Origin: Saprospiraceae bacterium
GTDB lineage: Bacteria > Bacteroidota > Bacteroidia > Chitinophagales > Saprospiraceae
Length of the DNA stretch: 64,000 nt
Assembly (NCBI GenBank): GCA_016711125.1
Contig: JADJTQ010000012.1
Location: 640,031-704,030 of the forward strand
Direction of reading: 5' to 3'
The notes beneath the pieces are model-generated. The model was not told the origin of the DNA and did not search any database. It saw nothing but the letters and a program-made list of their open reading frames with translations. Of the stretch, positions 19,902-29,673 are shown piece after piece. Position 1 is the first letter of the stretch; each line of letters starts with the position of its first letter. The translations under genes were made by a program, and so were the position numbers.

Positions 19902-21103
19902 ATGTTGCTTTCACTATTTAAGAGCGAAATTAACGCTGAATTTGGCAACATACTCAAGTGGTGGGGAGATCACATGATTGATCATATCCACGGGGGTTTT
20001 GTCGGTCGAATTGATGGCTATAACCGGTCACATCCAAAGTCTGACAAAGGCATCATTCTAAATACACGCATCCTCTGGACTTATAGTACAGTTTATTTAA
20101 GGACACGGGAAGAAGGATATCTACAATTGGCAGACCGGGCATACCAATACATCTGCTCGCATTTTTGGGATGATGAATGGGGAGGTGTCTATTGGTCGGT
20201 GAATTTCCAAGGAAAGGTTCTAAACCGGCAAAAACAAATTTATGCACAAGCATTTGCTATTTATGCATTTTCTGCTTACTTCGAAATCCGTAAAAATGCT
20301 GAGGTACTCACTAAATTAGAAACGATTTTTAACCTGATGGAAAATCATAGTCTGGATCCTATTGACGAGGGGTATTTTAATGTATTTAATGAAGATTGGA
20401 CTTTGGCAGAGGATCAGAAACTAAGCGCTAAAGATGCTGACCAGGTGAAAATCATGAATACCCATCTGCATATTCTTGAAGCCTACACGTCACTCTACCG
20501 GGTGAACCCTGGCGAAGATACCCGTAAGGCCCTGCACTACATTTTAAATATCTATCTCGATAAATTTTGCAGCTGCAGTCCTTGTCATGTTCATTTATTT
20601 TTGATAAAGAATGGCACCCAACTTCTGAAGAAAAATCATTCGGTCATGATATTGAGAGCAGTTGGCTTATTACGGAGGCGGCCAACGTTTTGAAAGATCC
20701 AATCTTATCAGCGAGAGGTCGGGCGATTAGTCTTAGACTAGCAGAAGCTACCTTACTTTTCGGCAGCGATAGACATGGTGGTATTTTTGAAAAAACCGAT
20801 CATCGGGGAGTAGAGATTATTAAAGAAAAACACTGGTGGCCACAAGCTGAAGCGGTAGTAGGGTTTTTAAATGCCTGGGAGCTGAGCGGTGAAGAAAAAT
20901 ATTTAATCCAGTCTATGCAAACCTGGCATTTTATTCAAAAACATTTTATTGACCGTGAAAATGGTGAATGGCATTGGCTTATTGATCAGAAAGGAAAGGT
21001 TGACCGTAATCAGGACAAGGCAGGTCCCTGGAAAGCTCCATATCATAATATAAGGATGTGCCTTGAGGTATGTGACCGTCTCGATTCTTGTATCGAGCAA
21101 TAG
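19902..21103 (+). CDS. Cellobiose/mannobiose 2-epimerase, one frameshift
   Basis: AGE-superfamily (alpha/alpha)6-barrel enzyme converting beta-1,4-mannobiose to mannosyl-glucose. Motifs: WWGDHMIDHIHGGFVGRID, KGIILNTRILWTYST (Arg), FWDDEWGGVYWSV, QIYAQAFAIYAFSAYF, NTHLHILEAYTSLYR (His), GHDIESSWLITEAA (His-Asp/Glu), KHWWPQAEAVVGF and the terminal PYHNIRMCLE (His-Arg). One T is missing from the T-run at ~20565 (DKF-LQLQS), splitting the gene. Restored length is about 400, the family norm. It follows the GH130 gene by 77 bases. Confidence 0.9.
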
Positions 21104-21218
21104 AATAGCAAATTGATTTTAGTTCGCTAGTGAAGCTCTGTCCTTGTTGGGAGGAGAAATTTGCTATCTTTTACCACGCTCCTGGTGGAGCCTTTTTACG
21201 ATTTAAACCAATCCAATT

Positions 21219-22727
21219 ATGAAGGCTATTATTCAAAAAATCAAATCCGAAAATTCAGCATATGAAATTCAGCGTGCATCGGTCAATCAAAATATTCCGG
21301 GAGGGAAAGCGGCCAGAAGAAGTTTCCTGAAAAAAATGACTTTGGGAGGTATATCGCTGTCTGCTATGATGGGCATGTCTATTGAAGATACCGTGGCACA
21401 GTCTACCTCAAAGGTAAATCGAGCCTCAAGTCCTTCTGATTTAAAGATAACCGATATGCGCTATGTCACAATCAACAATGGCACATCTTATACAAATGCC
21501 CGCAATGTGATCATCAGGATCGATACCAATCAAGGGATTTATGGTCTGGGAGAACTCAGGGATGGAGCGGACCCCCGGTATGGTCTGTTTCTTAAAAGTC
21601 GAATATTGGGTTTGAATCCCTGCAATGTGGAATTAATTTATAAAATCATAAAACAATTTGGCGGCCATGGGCGCAAAGGTGCTGGAGTGAGTGGTGTTGA
21701 AATGGCCTTATGGGATCTTGTCGGTAAAGCTTACAATGTGCCGGTCTGGCAACTACTGGGTGGTAAGTACCGAGACAGGGTGCGACTCTATGCTTATGTA
21801 CCTGCCCACAACGCCAGAAATATGGATGTTGAAAAATTTAAAACCGATTGCAAAGTAAGGATCGAAGATCAGGGATTCACCTGGTTAAAAATGCATCCTG
21901 GGATCGGAGTATATGCCGACGTGCCGGGAGCAACAGTCAACACCAAATTTATACCCGGATTTAAGGATAACAATCTGGATGAATATCTTTCTTACCAAAA
22001 TACCAGGCATGCATTCACCTCCGTGATGGTCACCGACAAAGGTCTTGATTTGTTAAGAAATTATGTAGGCACCATTCGTGACATTGTAGGATATGACATT
22101 CCCTTGTCTGCCGATCATTTTGGGCATTTTGACATCAATGAGTGTATCAGAGTGGCAAACGCGTTGGAGTCATATCGTCTTGCTTCTATGGAAGATTTTG
22201 TGCCATGGGACAGCATCGATCAGTTAAAAATGATTACCGATTCCATCAATTCACCCACGATCACCGGCGAGGATATATTTGGAAAAGAGGCATTTCGAAA
22301 ATTGTGTGATGTCCATGCCGTAGACATTGTCCATCCCGATATGGGTACATCCGGGGGTATTTTAGAAACCAAAAAAATTGGCGACTATGCCGAGGAGTGT
22401 GATATTTCGATGAAGATGCATTTTGCCGGAACTCCGGTTTGTTTTATGGCCAACGTGCATGCAGCCGCAGCAACCCAGAATTTTTTGGCCCTGGAGATGC
22501 CGGTTCAATGTGTCGATAATCCCTGGTGGCCCAAGCTAGTCAATATGGTCGGAAAGCAAGAACTTTACACGAAAGGTTTTGCCAATGTACCGACAGATGC
22601 CCCCGGTCTTGGTGTCGAGCTTAACGAAGAAGAGCTTAAGCTTCATATCCATTCGGAGGATAAAAGCTATTTTGCTCCTACTCCTCAATGGAATGAAAAA
22701 AGATCGCACGATCGACTATGGAGTTGA
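21219..22727 (+). CDS. Enolase-superfamily sugar-acid dehydratase with Tat-like signal
   Basis: A complete 502-residue mandelate racemase/muconate lactonizing-type enzyme. Residues 33-60 hold ARRSFLKKMTLGGISLSAM, a Tat-like leader unusual for this normally cytoplasmic family. Core motifs: GVSGVEMALWDLVGKAY, FTWLKMHPGIGV (catalytic K-x-H in place of K-x-K), LSADHFGHFDINE, ASMEDFVPWD, ITGEDIFG and KMHFAGTP (His). The K-x-H and SADH strands resemble D-mannonate/galactonate dehydratase branches. Substrate is inferred only as an acid sugar. It stands alone on the + strand after the mannan pair. Confidence 0.8.
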   Translation: MKAIIQKIKSENSAYEIQRASVNQNIPGGKAARRSFLKKMTLGGISLSAMMGMSIEDTVAQSTSKVNRASSPSDLKITDMRYVTINNGTSYTNARNVIIRIDTNQGIYGLGELRDGADPRYGLFLKSRILGLNPCNVELIYKIIKQFGGHGRKGAGVSGVEMALWDLVGKAYNVPVWQLLGGKYRDRVRLYAYVPAHNARNMDVEKFKTDCKVRIEDQGFTWLKMHPGIGVYADVPGATVNTKFIPGFKDNNLDEYLSYQNTRHAFTSVMVTDKGLDLLRNYVGTIRDIVGYDIPLSADHFGHFDINECIRVANALESYRLASMEDFVPWDSIDQLKMITDSINSPTITGEDIFGKEAFRKLCDVHAVDIVHPDMGTSGGILETKKIGDYAEECDISMKMHFAGTPVCFMANVHAAAATQNFLALEMPVQCVDNPWWPKLVNMVGKQELYTKGFANVPTDAPGLGVELNEEELKLHIHSEDKSYFAPTPQWNEKRSHDRLWS

Positions 22728-22811
22728 GCCCAATATCTTGGGGAATCAGTTCCTGCTGGCTCCTTTATCTAAAACTTTTTTGATGTAAATAGGTTATCAA
22801 AAATAAAAAAC

Positions 22812-23315
22812 ATGATGCTCCTCCTAACTGTTATGATACTCACTATGAATACCACTACCCAATTACTATATGAATTGAAGATGAAATCCATTGATGGTGA
22901 AGCAATTGATTTTTCTCAATACAGGGATAAGACATTGCTAATTGTTAATACTGCTTCGAAATGTGGATACACTCCTCAATATGCAGAGCTGCAGGATCTC
23001 CATGAAAAATATGGCGATCAAATTACGATCCTCGGTTTCCCTGCCAATAACTTTGGTGGTCAGGAGCCCGGCTCCAATGAAGAGATTGCGCAGTTTTGTG
23101 AAAAAAACTATGGGGTTGCTTTCCAGATGTTTGAGAAGATATCTGTAAAGGGCGATGATCAAAGTCCTCTGTATCAGTGGCTTGAAGAAAAGACCGGGAA
23201 AGAACCGACTTGGAATTTTTGCAAATACTTGATCAAACCTGACGGAACAGTATTATTCTTTGGGTCTGGCGTAAAGCCTCTGGGTGAAGAGATTCTTTCC
23301 GCTGCTGAGCTTTAG
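22812..23315 (+). CDS. Glutathione peroxidase-type thiol peroxidase
   Basis: A 167-residue peroxidase with the family core LLIVNTASKCGYTPQYAELQ (peroxidatic Cys), LGFPANNFGGQEPGSNEEI (Gln) and WNFCKYLI (Trp-Asn). A second Cys (QFCEKNYGVAF) suits a resolving role, so it probably uses thioredoxin. The start has a short hydrophobic stretch (MMLLLTVMILTMNT) that may be a signal or an over-extended start; an ATG at 22847 is an alternative. Confidence 0.9.
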   Translation: MMLLLTVMILTMNTTTQLLYELKMKSIDGEAIDFSQYRDKTLLIVNTASKCGYTPQYAELQDLHEKYGDQITILGFPANNFGGQEPGSNEEIAQFCEKNYGVAFQMFEKISVKGDDQSPLYQWLEEKTGKEPTWNFCKYLIKPDGTVLFFGSGVKPLGEEILSAAEL

Positions 23316-23511
23316 TCTCGCTGTACGATTTCTGGCACTTGGATTTGAAAAACTATCGTACAGATTGGATTATCTTCGGTCAACGATTTATGTAAACTTT
23401 GATCGGGGTGCTGTGAGCTCGATCTGATACCTAAACGGTGTTTTTTCAAGCTCTTCCAAGTAATTTCCTATTTTACCGCCTTTTAAATCGATCAACCAAA
23501 TTCAGACGATC

Positions 23512-23931
23512 ATGAAAGATGTCATGCTAATCATTCACTTCCTTGGAATCGCCATGGGTGTAGGAACCGCCATCGGTATGTTTTTTTTAGGTCAGGCGGC
23601 CAGCAAGCTGGAAAAAAGTGAGCGAATTAAGTTTCAGTTGAATGCCTTGTCGCTGTCAAAGATGGGCAATATCGGCCTTATCCTACTCTTTTTGTCCGGA
23701 GGTTACCTGATGACACCTTATTGGAAGACTCTCGGCTCCACTCCACTGCTCATGATTAAACTCATTTTGTTTCTCGTGCTCGCTGCATTAATCGGTATTA
23801 TCAGTTCCATTAGCAAAAAAGCTAAACAAGGTGACCCCGAAAAACATCTCAATAAATCCAAAACTCTGGGACAGATTGCCCTGGTGACTGCAGTGATCAT
23901 TGTAGTGTTAGCAGTGTTGGTTTTCCACTAG
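23512..23931 (+). CDS. Four-helix membrane protein, unknown
   Basis: A 139-residue integral membrane protein: IIHFLGIAMGVGTAIGMFFLG, MGNIGLILLFLSGGYLMTPYW, MIKLILFLVLAALIGIISSI and IALVTAVIIVVLAVLVF. The spacing resembles small DUF2269-like proteins, but no signature is decisive. It stands alone between the peroxidase and a MerR regulator. Confidence 0.6.
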   Translation: MKDVMLIIHFLGIAMGVGTAIGMFFLGQAASKLEKSERIKFQLNALSLSKMGNIGLILLFLSGGYLMTPYWKTLGSTPLLMIKLILFLVLAALIGIISSISKKAKQGDPEKHLNKSKTLGQIALVTAVIIVVLAVLVFH

Positions 23932-24214
23932 CGTTTTTGTAGCACATGGTCATATGGGTTGCCAACATTTCAGTTTGTTAAGTTGGTGACGAACAAAACA
24001 ATTACCTTCTTTGGTACTTAAGTGTCACCAGTTATAAATCATTGTACCAATTCTAGAGTTTACCTTCTCAAAGGATGAACCACGTAATTAACTGATTTCA
24101 CTTGGATCCAGTGGAATCAATCTAAAAATATTTCAAAAAAAGTCTTCCCAAAATTTGACCCCTACCTAACGTCATAGCTTATGTTTGTATCAAAATACAT
24201 AAAAGAACTTCCGT

Positions 24215-24985
24215 GTGAGAACCTATACTGTTAAAAAATTAGCTCAAATGTCTGGTGTGAGCGTACGCACCTTGCATCATTATGACAAAATTGGTTTACT
24301 CCATCCACTGATGCGGACCGAAGCGAGATATCGATTTTATGGGGAAGAAGAACTTTTAAAATTGCAACAAATTCTATTCTATAAAGAACTAGATTTCAGT
24401 TTGGATGCCATTAAGGTAATTCTCGACGATCCCTCCTTTGAGATAATAAACGCTCTAAAGCAACAGAGATCCTGCTTATCTCAAAAAAAGCAACGTCTCG
24501 AAAAACTCGTGAAGACAATCGACAAAACTATTGATCACATTAAAGAACAAAAAATCATGTTAACTCTGGAAGAATTGTATGAAGGTATAAACCCGGAAAT
24601 CGCGACGAAATATAGAATCGAAATTCAAGAAAAATACGGGTCAGATATAATTCAAAAATCGGAAATGGCTTTACAAAACATGACAAAACCAAGTTATAAA
24701 GGCTTGCTCGAAAAGCAAAAAGAGAATAGTCGAAGACTTTTTTCCCTAAGAGATGAAGATCCGGCAGTTGAAAGAGTGCAACGGGAAATTGCCGTTCACT
24801 ACGAAATCATCCGTCAATTTTGGGGCACTACAGAGTCGATCAATAAACAAGCAGAAGCATATGTGGGGTTAGGTCAACTTTACCGGACCGACGAAAGATT
24901 TACTATGGATGGGCAGGCGCAGGCCACTTTTGCAGACTTTTTAGCCAGAGCCATGACCCATTTTGCGGAGCATAGTCTGAAGTAA
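24215..24985 (+). CDS. MerR-family regulator, TipA-like
   Basis: A 256-residue regulator starting with GTG (VRTYTVKKLAQMSGVSVRTLHHYDKIGLL). The winged HTH and the dimer coiled coil (FYKELDFSLDAIKVILDDP..KQQRSCLSQKKQRLEKLVKTI) are followed by a TipAS ligand-binding domain (ESINKQAEAYVGLGQLYRTDERF, AQATFADFLARAMTHFAEH). TipA-type regulators respond to drugs by sequestering them; no efflux gene is adjacent. Confidence 0.85.
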   Translation: MRTYTVKKLAQMSGVSVRTLHHYDKIGLLHPLMRTEARYRFYGEEELLKLQQILFYKELDFSLDAIKVILDDPSFEIINALKQQRSCLSQKKQRLEKLVKTIDKTIDHIKEQKIMLTLEELYEGINPEIATKYRIEIQEKYGSDIIQKSEMALQNMTKPSYKGLLEKQKENSRRLFSLRDEDPAVERVQREIAVHYEIIRQFWGTTESINKQAEAYVGLGQLYRTDERFTMDGQAQATFADFLARAMTHFAEHSLK

Positions 24986-25033
24986 CCAAAGACAAATTCA
25001 TAACTGGGCTCATTCTAGATTTGCATTTCGATA

Positions 25034-26571
25034 CTAATCCAAGTTTTTGACAGGGAAACCAGGATTGCTGACAAATGCTATCTTTTTGCTATCAGGTGAC
25101 CAGCTGGGTACATTAATCGTGCCCTGACCTCCATACAAATATGCAAGGACTCTTGGAGCGCCACCAGATACAGGCATTGTGCGTAACATTACTCTTTTAT
25201 AAAATGGATGATCGGTCACATTAATATCGCTCGGAAACGAGATAAATACAATGGATTTACCATCGGGCGAAATATGCGGGAACCAGTCATTATATTCATC
25301 GAAAGTCAGTTGCTCGGCATCGCTACCATTCGGTTTCATACGCCACAACTGCATAGTGCCGGATTGAGTACCATTGTAATAAATGTATTTCCCGGTAGGA
25401 TCGTATTCGGGACCGTCAACATGCAATTTTTCAAAAGAAGTTAATTGTTTTTCTGTTCCTGTAGCAATATCAGCACTATATAGGTGATAACTGCCACCAC
25501 CACGCTGTCCAACATAAACTACTGATTTGCCATCAGGAGCCCATCCATGCCAATAAGACGGACTTTCTTTGGTCACCTGTTTGGGTGTACCACCCCCAAT
25601 GGGTACTACATAGATGGTTGAACCTCCACCTGAGGTGCCCTCCCGGTGATGACTAATGGCCAACATTTTACCATCGGGTGAGATGCCGTGATCGTTGTTA
25701 TTTCGATTTGCAAAATCGGTATTGATTTTGGTAAGTTCTCCTCCAGTTATTGGGATTCGGTATAAACTACCTTCCATATTGATAATCAGTTCTTTACCGT
25801 CCCGAGTCCAGTTGGGAGCTTCAAATCCCTTTTCGCTTTCGTAAATAACTGTTCGTTTACCGGTCGCCACATCCATGGTTTCAAGCCTGCTTCCAAAACG
25901 TCCTTGCTGGTAAGCATTATAATCGGTAGGGACTTCCGGTCTATTCGCACATTCCAAGCATAGCCTTGTTCAACCACATCCGGATTATGTGAACACACAA
26001 ATAGACCGGCAAGCGCTTTTTGCGGCATACCATCCATAGTGTGTTTGCCGATTAATTGCAGTGGCTCTCCCGGATGAGCGGCTCGCATAATAAAAGTCTG
26101 ACCTTTTCGCTCCAGTTGGATGATGGTATAGTTGGATTTGGGCGAAAATAACTCATCTTGGGGATCTCGCATAAAAGCGCCTCGTAATTCACGCCACTGT
26201 AGAACCGTCAAGCCATCGCCATGCAAAGTGGCGCTAATATGTGCGGCCTTTTCGTCATCCGAACCCCTGACCATCCAACCAATTTTACGATGACCGTCAA
26301 CCCCTTTACCCTCAAAACCAAAGTTTGCTGTTAAGATAAAATCACCCTCTAGTGTATTGTAGAGATATTGGAATTCATCCCGCTCAAACCAAATATTGTA
26401 ACCTGCCCCTTTTACAGAATATGTTTGAGTGCCGATGTCATAGCTCGACATCCCACTCATTTTTGGTATTCCAATGTCTTTGCTATGCTCAAATATGCCG
26501 ATACTGGATTGTCCGAAGCCTGTCATAATGCAACAGAATGAAAAAAATAACACAGCTGAAGATTTCATCAC
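25034..26571 (-). CDS. TolB-like PD40 propeller protein, exported, one frameshift
   Basis: N-terminal signal peptide (MMKSSAVLFFSFCCIMTGFGQ), then a DUF1349/laminin-like module (YNTLEGDFILTANFGFEGKG, IGWMVRGSDDEKAAHI), then WD40-like PD40 repeats (GKRTVIYESEKGFEAPNWTR, ISPDGKMLAISHHREG, WAPDGKSVVYVGQRGG, ISPDGKSIVFISFPSD, WSPDSKKIAFVSNPG). The first frame runs to ~25786 but the homologous continuation shifts frame near 25935 (AWNVRID / RPEVPTDYNAYQQ), needing one indel. Total about 510 residues. It probably senses or scaffolds glycans in the envelope. Confidence 0.8.
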
Positions 26572-26655
26572 AAAACTATTTTACCAACTACCAAGCTACC
26601 AAAAAAATATACGATTTGGCGTGTATCTCAATCCGATACAATTCTTCATACCTTT

Positions 26656-27457
26656 ATGTCACTGGCACAAAGACCAGTTCGGACCGTGTATACAAGAAAT
26701 TTCGTGGTTATTTGTTCTCTGCTTACTTCAATAATGATTTCCTGCGAGGAGTCGGGACCACCTAAATTAGTGATTGCAAGTGCTGCCAACGTACAATTTG
26801 TGATGGATGAAATTGTGAGTGAGTTTACTCAAAGGACAGGGATCAACTGTGACGTGATCATTAGCTCGTCAGGTAAACTCACTGCCCAGATTATTGAAGG
26901 GGCACCCTTTGATGTCTTCATATCAGCCGATCTAGCATATCCCCAAAAAATCGCCGATGCTGATCTTGCAGTCAAGGACCCGGTGGTATATGCGCACGGA
27001 AAACTGGTGTTGTGGAGTATGCGTGATGATGTAAAGCTGATTCTAAAGGACCTTGGACGATCATCAACCCGGTATATTGCTCTTGCTAATCCGGAAGTTG
27101 CTCCTTATGGCCGTGCAGCCAAAGAAGTATTGGAGTACTACACATTGTATGATGATGTTCAAAAGAAACTGGTGTACGGTGAGAGCATTGCCCAGGTTAA
27201 TCAATTCGTGATTTCCGAAGCGGTTGACGCCGGTTTTACTGCCAAATCAGTTGTGTTATCCCCTCAGTTGAAGGGTCAGGGTATTTGGATGGACATAGAC
27301 CCGGAAGCCTATAATTCTATAGAACAAGGCTTTATTATTCTTAGCAACTCACATTTACCAAATGAGGCAAAATCGTTTGAAGAATTTTTTGCTTTCGGAG
27401 CATGCTGCCCGTATCTTCGAAGATTATGGCTACGAATCAATTTATTCAAGAAATTAA
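26656..27457 (+). CDS. modA: Molybdate ABC transporter substrate-binding protein, one frameshift near the 3' end
   Basis: Periplasmic molybdate/tungstate binder. A signal with a possible lipoprotein cysteine (SLLTSIMISCEESGPP) precedes the family core LVIASAANVQFVMDEIVSEF, SSSGKLTAQIIEGAPFDVFISAD, GKLVLWS and PEVAPYGRAAKEVL. One extra T in the T-run at ~27387 moves the frame; deleting it gives EEFLLSEHAARIFEDYGY and stop at 27455-27457, the normal ModA end. The uncorrected frame instead runs on into modB. Confidence 0.88.
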
Positions 27458-27472
27458 ATAAATCTGCACTTA

Positions 27473-28142
27473 TTGGATTGGCAACCGATTATATTGACTT
27501 TCCGACTGGCCGTCATCACCACTGTCATCCTTTTTTTTCTGTCCATACCGATTGCATATTGGTTGGCAAATACCAGAAATAAAAATTAAACCCATATTGG
27601 AGGCTTTAATTACGATGCCATTGGTACTTCCCCCTACTGTAATTGGATTCTATTTGTTGGTCGCATTTAGCCCATCATATGCATTGGGTGGCTGGCTCGG
27701 TTCTATAGGATTGCAGTTTGTATTTACATTTGAAGGACTTGTTTTAGCATCAGTCATTTATAGTCTGCCATTTATGGTACAACCAATCCAATCAGGTTTA
27801 ACCAACTTAGCCCCTTCCCTGGCCGAAGCCGCATACCTGCTTGGTAAATCCAAAATCACCACCCTGATTCGGGTACTTTTACCTAACATCAAACCATCAC
27901 TACTCACCGGGATTGTGCTTGCTTTTGCCCACACGATCGGTGAATTTGGGGTCGTACTGATGATTGGCGGCAGCATTCCGGGTAAAACCAAGGTTGCTTC
28001 GATTGCTATTTATGACGAGGTCGAAACCCTCGACTATGCAATGGCCAATGCCTATTCACTGCTTTTATTTCTGGTTACTTTCCTGATTCTGGTAGTTGTT
28101 TACCTGGTAAACGGAGGGTATTTAAACCGAATGTGGAAATGA
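27473..28142 (+). CDS. modB: Molybdate ABC transporter permease, one frameshift
   Basis: The start is a TTG at 27473 (LDWQPIILTFRLAVITTVILF), no ATG being available. The first membrane helix reads to ANTRNK. An extra A in the A-run near 27585 shifts the frame, which then continues IKPILEALITMPLVLPPTVIGF with the ABC permease EAA-type loop EAAYLLGKSKITTLIRVLLPNIKPSL. Length about 222 residues, normal for ModB. Its stop overlaps the modC start. Confidence 0.88.
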
Positions 28143-28951
28143 TTCATTGTCAACTAAATAAACAACTTCGGGGGGCATCTGGTATTTTCGAGCTGAATAT
28201 TGATGCTCAATTTCCTGCGCGGACATTTACCATTCTTTTTGGTGAATCCGGGGCTGGCAAAACATCCATACTACGTATGTTGGCTGGATTAATGACGCCA
28301 GAACATGGATTGATTACCAGTCAGAATCAAGTTTGGTTTGACAGTTCGAAGAAAATATACCTGAAGCCTCAATTACGTAAAGGCGCCTTCGTATTTCAGG
28401 ACCAGGGATTATTTCCTAACATGACGGTGCGAAAAAATCTTGAATTTGCTCAAAGGCAGAGCAATCAAAAAAAATTGATTGATGAAATTATCGAATTATT
28501 TGAGCTCGGAGATTTACAACATCTGAGTCCCATCAACTTATCTGGAGGTCAGAAACAGAAGGTGGCGCTGGCTCGATCAATTATTAATCAGCCAAATATC
28601 TTATTACTCGATGAGCCTCTCTCTGCCCTCGATCGGCGAACAAGGCTAATGCTTCAGGAATATATTCAGAAAGCCCACAAGGAGTTTAAATTAACGACGA
28701 TTATGGTGAGCCATGATCTTTCCGAAATTCATAAAATCACAGACCGGGTCCTGAAACTTGAAGAAGGAGTGATATCAGAAGTAACCGTGGAAACGGCTTT
28801 TGGCGAAACTAATAAACTAATCAAAGGTTCAATCATCAGCAGCAAAGCCATAGGTGAAAACATTAAACTGGAAATCTTGGTGTCACGAGAAGCCTATGAG
28901 ATGCTCGAAAAACGATCAAAAGATGATGATGAAATCAGACTTTGCAAATAA
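28139..28951 (+). CDS. modC: Molybdate ABC transporter ATPase
   Basis: ATPase with Walker A GESGAGKTSILR, Q-loop FVFQDQGLFPNMTV, signature LSGGQKQKVALARS, Walker B LLLDEPLSALD and H-loop VSHDLSE. I start at ATG 28139, which overlaps the modB stop (ATGA); a GTG six bases earlier is less likely. At 270 residues the C-terminal Mop domain seems reduced to a short IKGSIISSKAIGENIKLEILVS segment, a single half-Mop-like strand. Confidence 0.9.
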   Translation: MIHCQLNKQLRGASGIFELNIDAQFPARTFTILFGESGAGKTSILRMLAGLMTPEHGLITSQNQVWFDSSKKIYLKPQLRKGAFVFQDQGLFPNMTVRKNLEFAQRQSNQKKLIDEIIELFELGDLQHLSPINLSGGQKQKVALARSIINQPNILLLDEPLSALDRRTRLMLQEYIQKAHKEFKLTTIMVSHDLSEIHKITDRVLKLEEGVISEVTVETAFGETNKLIKGSIISSKAIGENIKLEILVSREAYEMLEKRSKDDDEIRLCK

Positions 28952-29106
28952 ATTGAATTAATTCATTTAAAGATCGAACAGCGTCTTTGCCCGACTCACG
29001 ACTATTAAGGAATTTCACTGTCGCAGTTAAACACGCTTATTTTCATTGATAATTTTGTCCAATTCTCAGGTCTTATATTCGTCATTATTAAATAAGAAGG
29101 ATTCCA

Positions 29107-29547
29107 ATGAGAAAAATTGACGTATTCACCGAAATAATCATTGACGCACCGATCGCCAAAGTTTCCGATTATGCTGCCGATCCTGACCATGCCCCGGAGT
29201 GGTATGTCAATATTCAATCGGCGATTTGGAAGAGTCCGAAGCCACTACGAGAAGGATCTAAGATTACCTTTATTGCACATTTTTTAGGAAAAAAGCTTGA
29301 GTATACTTACGAAATCACAGATTATAAGCCAGGTGAAAGGCTAGTGATGCAAACTGCAGAAGGGCCGTTTCCGATGCGGACCACCTACACCTGGGAAAAA
29401 CGGGGAGAAAACATTACTATAATGACTTTACAAAATCAGGGGAACCCCTCCGGCTTTTCTAAGATTTTTGCCCCCTTTATGAAGATGGCTATGAAAAGGG
29501 CCAATCAAAAAGACCTTCAAAAAATCAAAAAAATCCTGGAAAGTTGA
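29107..29547 (+). CDS. SRPBCC-fold protein
   Basis: A 146-residue START/Bet v1-like protein: IDVFTEIIIDAPIAKVSDYAADPDHAPEWY is the typical first strand and helix, with WKSPKPLREGSKITF and YTYEITDYKPGERLVMQTAEGPFPM downstream. These proteins bind hydrophobic ligands. There is no partner gene to specify its ligand. Confidence 0.8.
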   Translation: MRKIDVFTEIIIDAPIAKVSDYAADPDHAPEWYVNIQSAIWKSPKPLREGSKITFIAHFLGKKLEYTYEITDYKPGERLVMQTAEGPFPMRTTYTWEKRGENITIMTLQNQGNPSGFSKIFAPFMKMAMKRANQKDLQKIKKILES

Positions 29548-29673
29548 GTTGCAGTAATTACGGATAGATCTGCACAAACCTCATATCCACTTATAAAATT
29601 AGAGTAATCCTAATTTCAGGGTGACAAATATTTCGACGGGTATTACAGTTTCAAGAGCACCACTGATTCAAAT

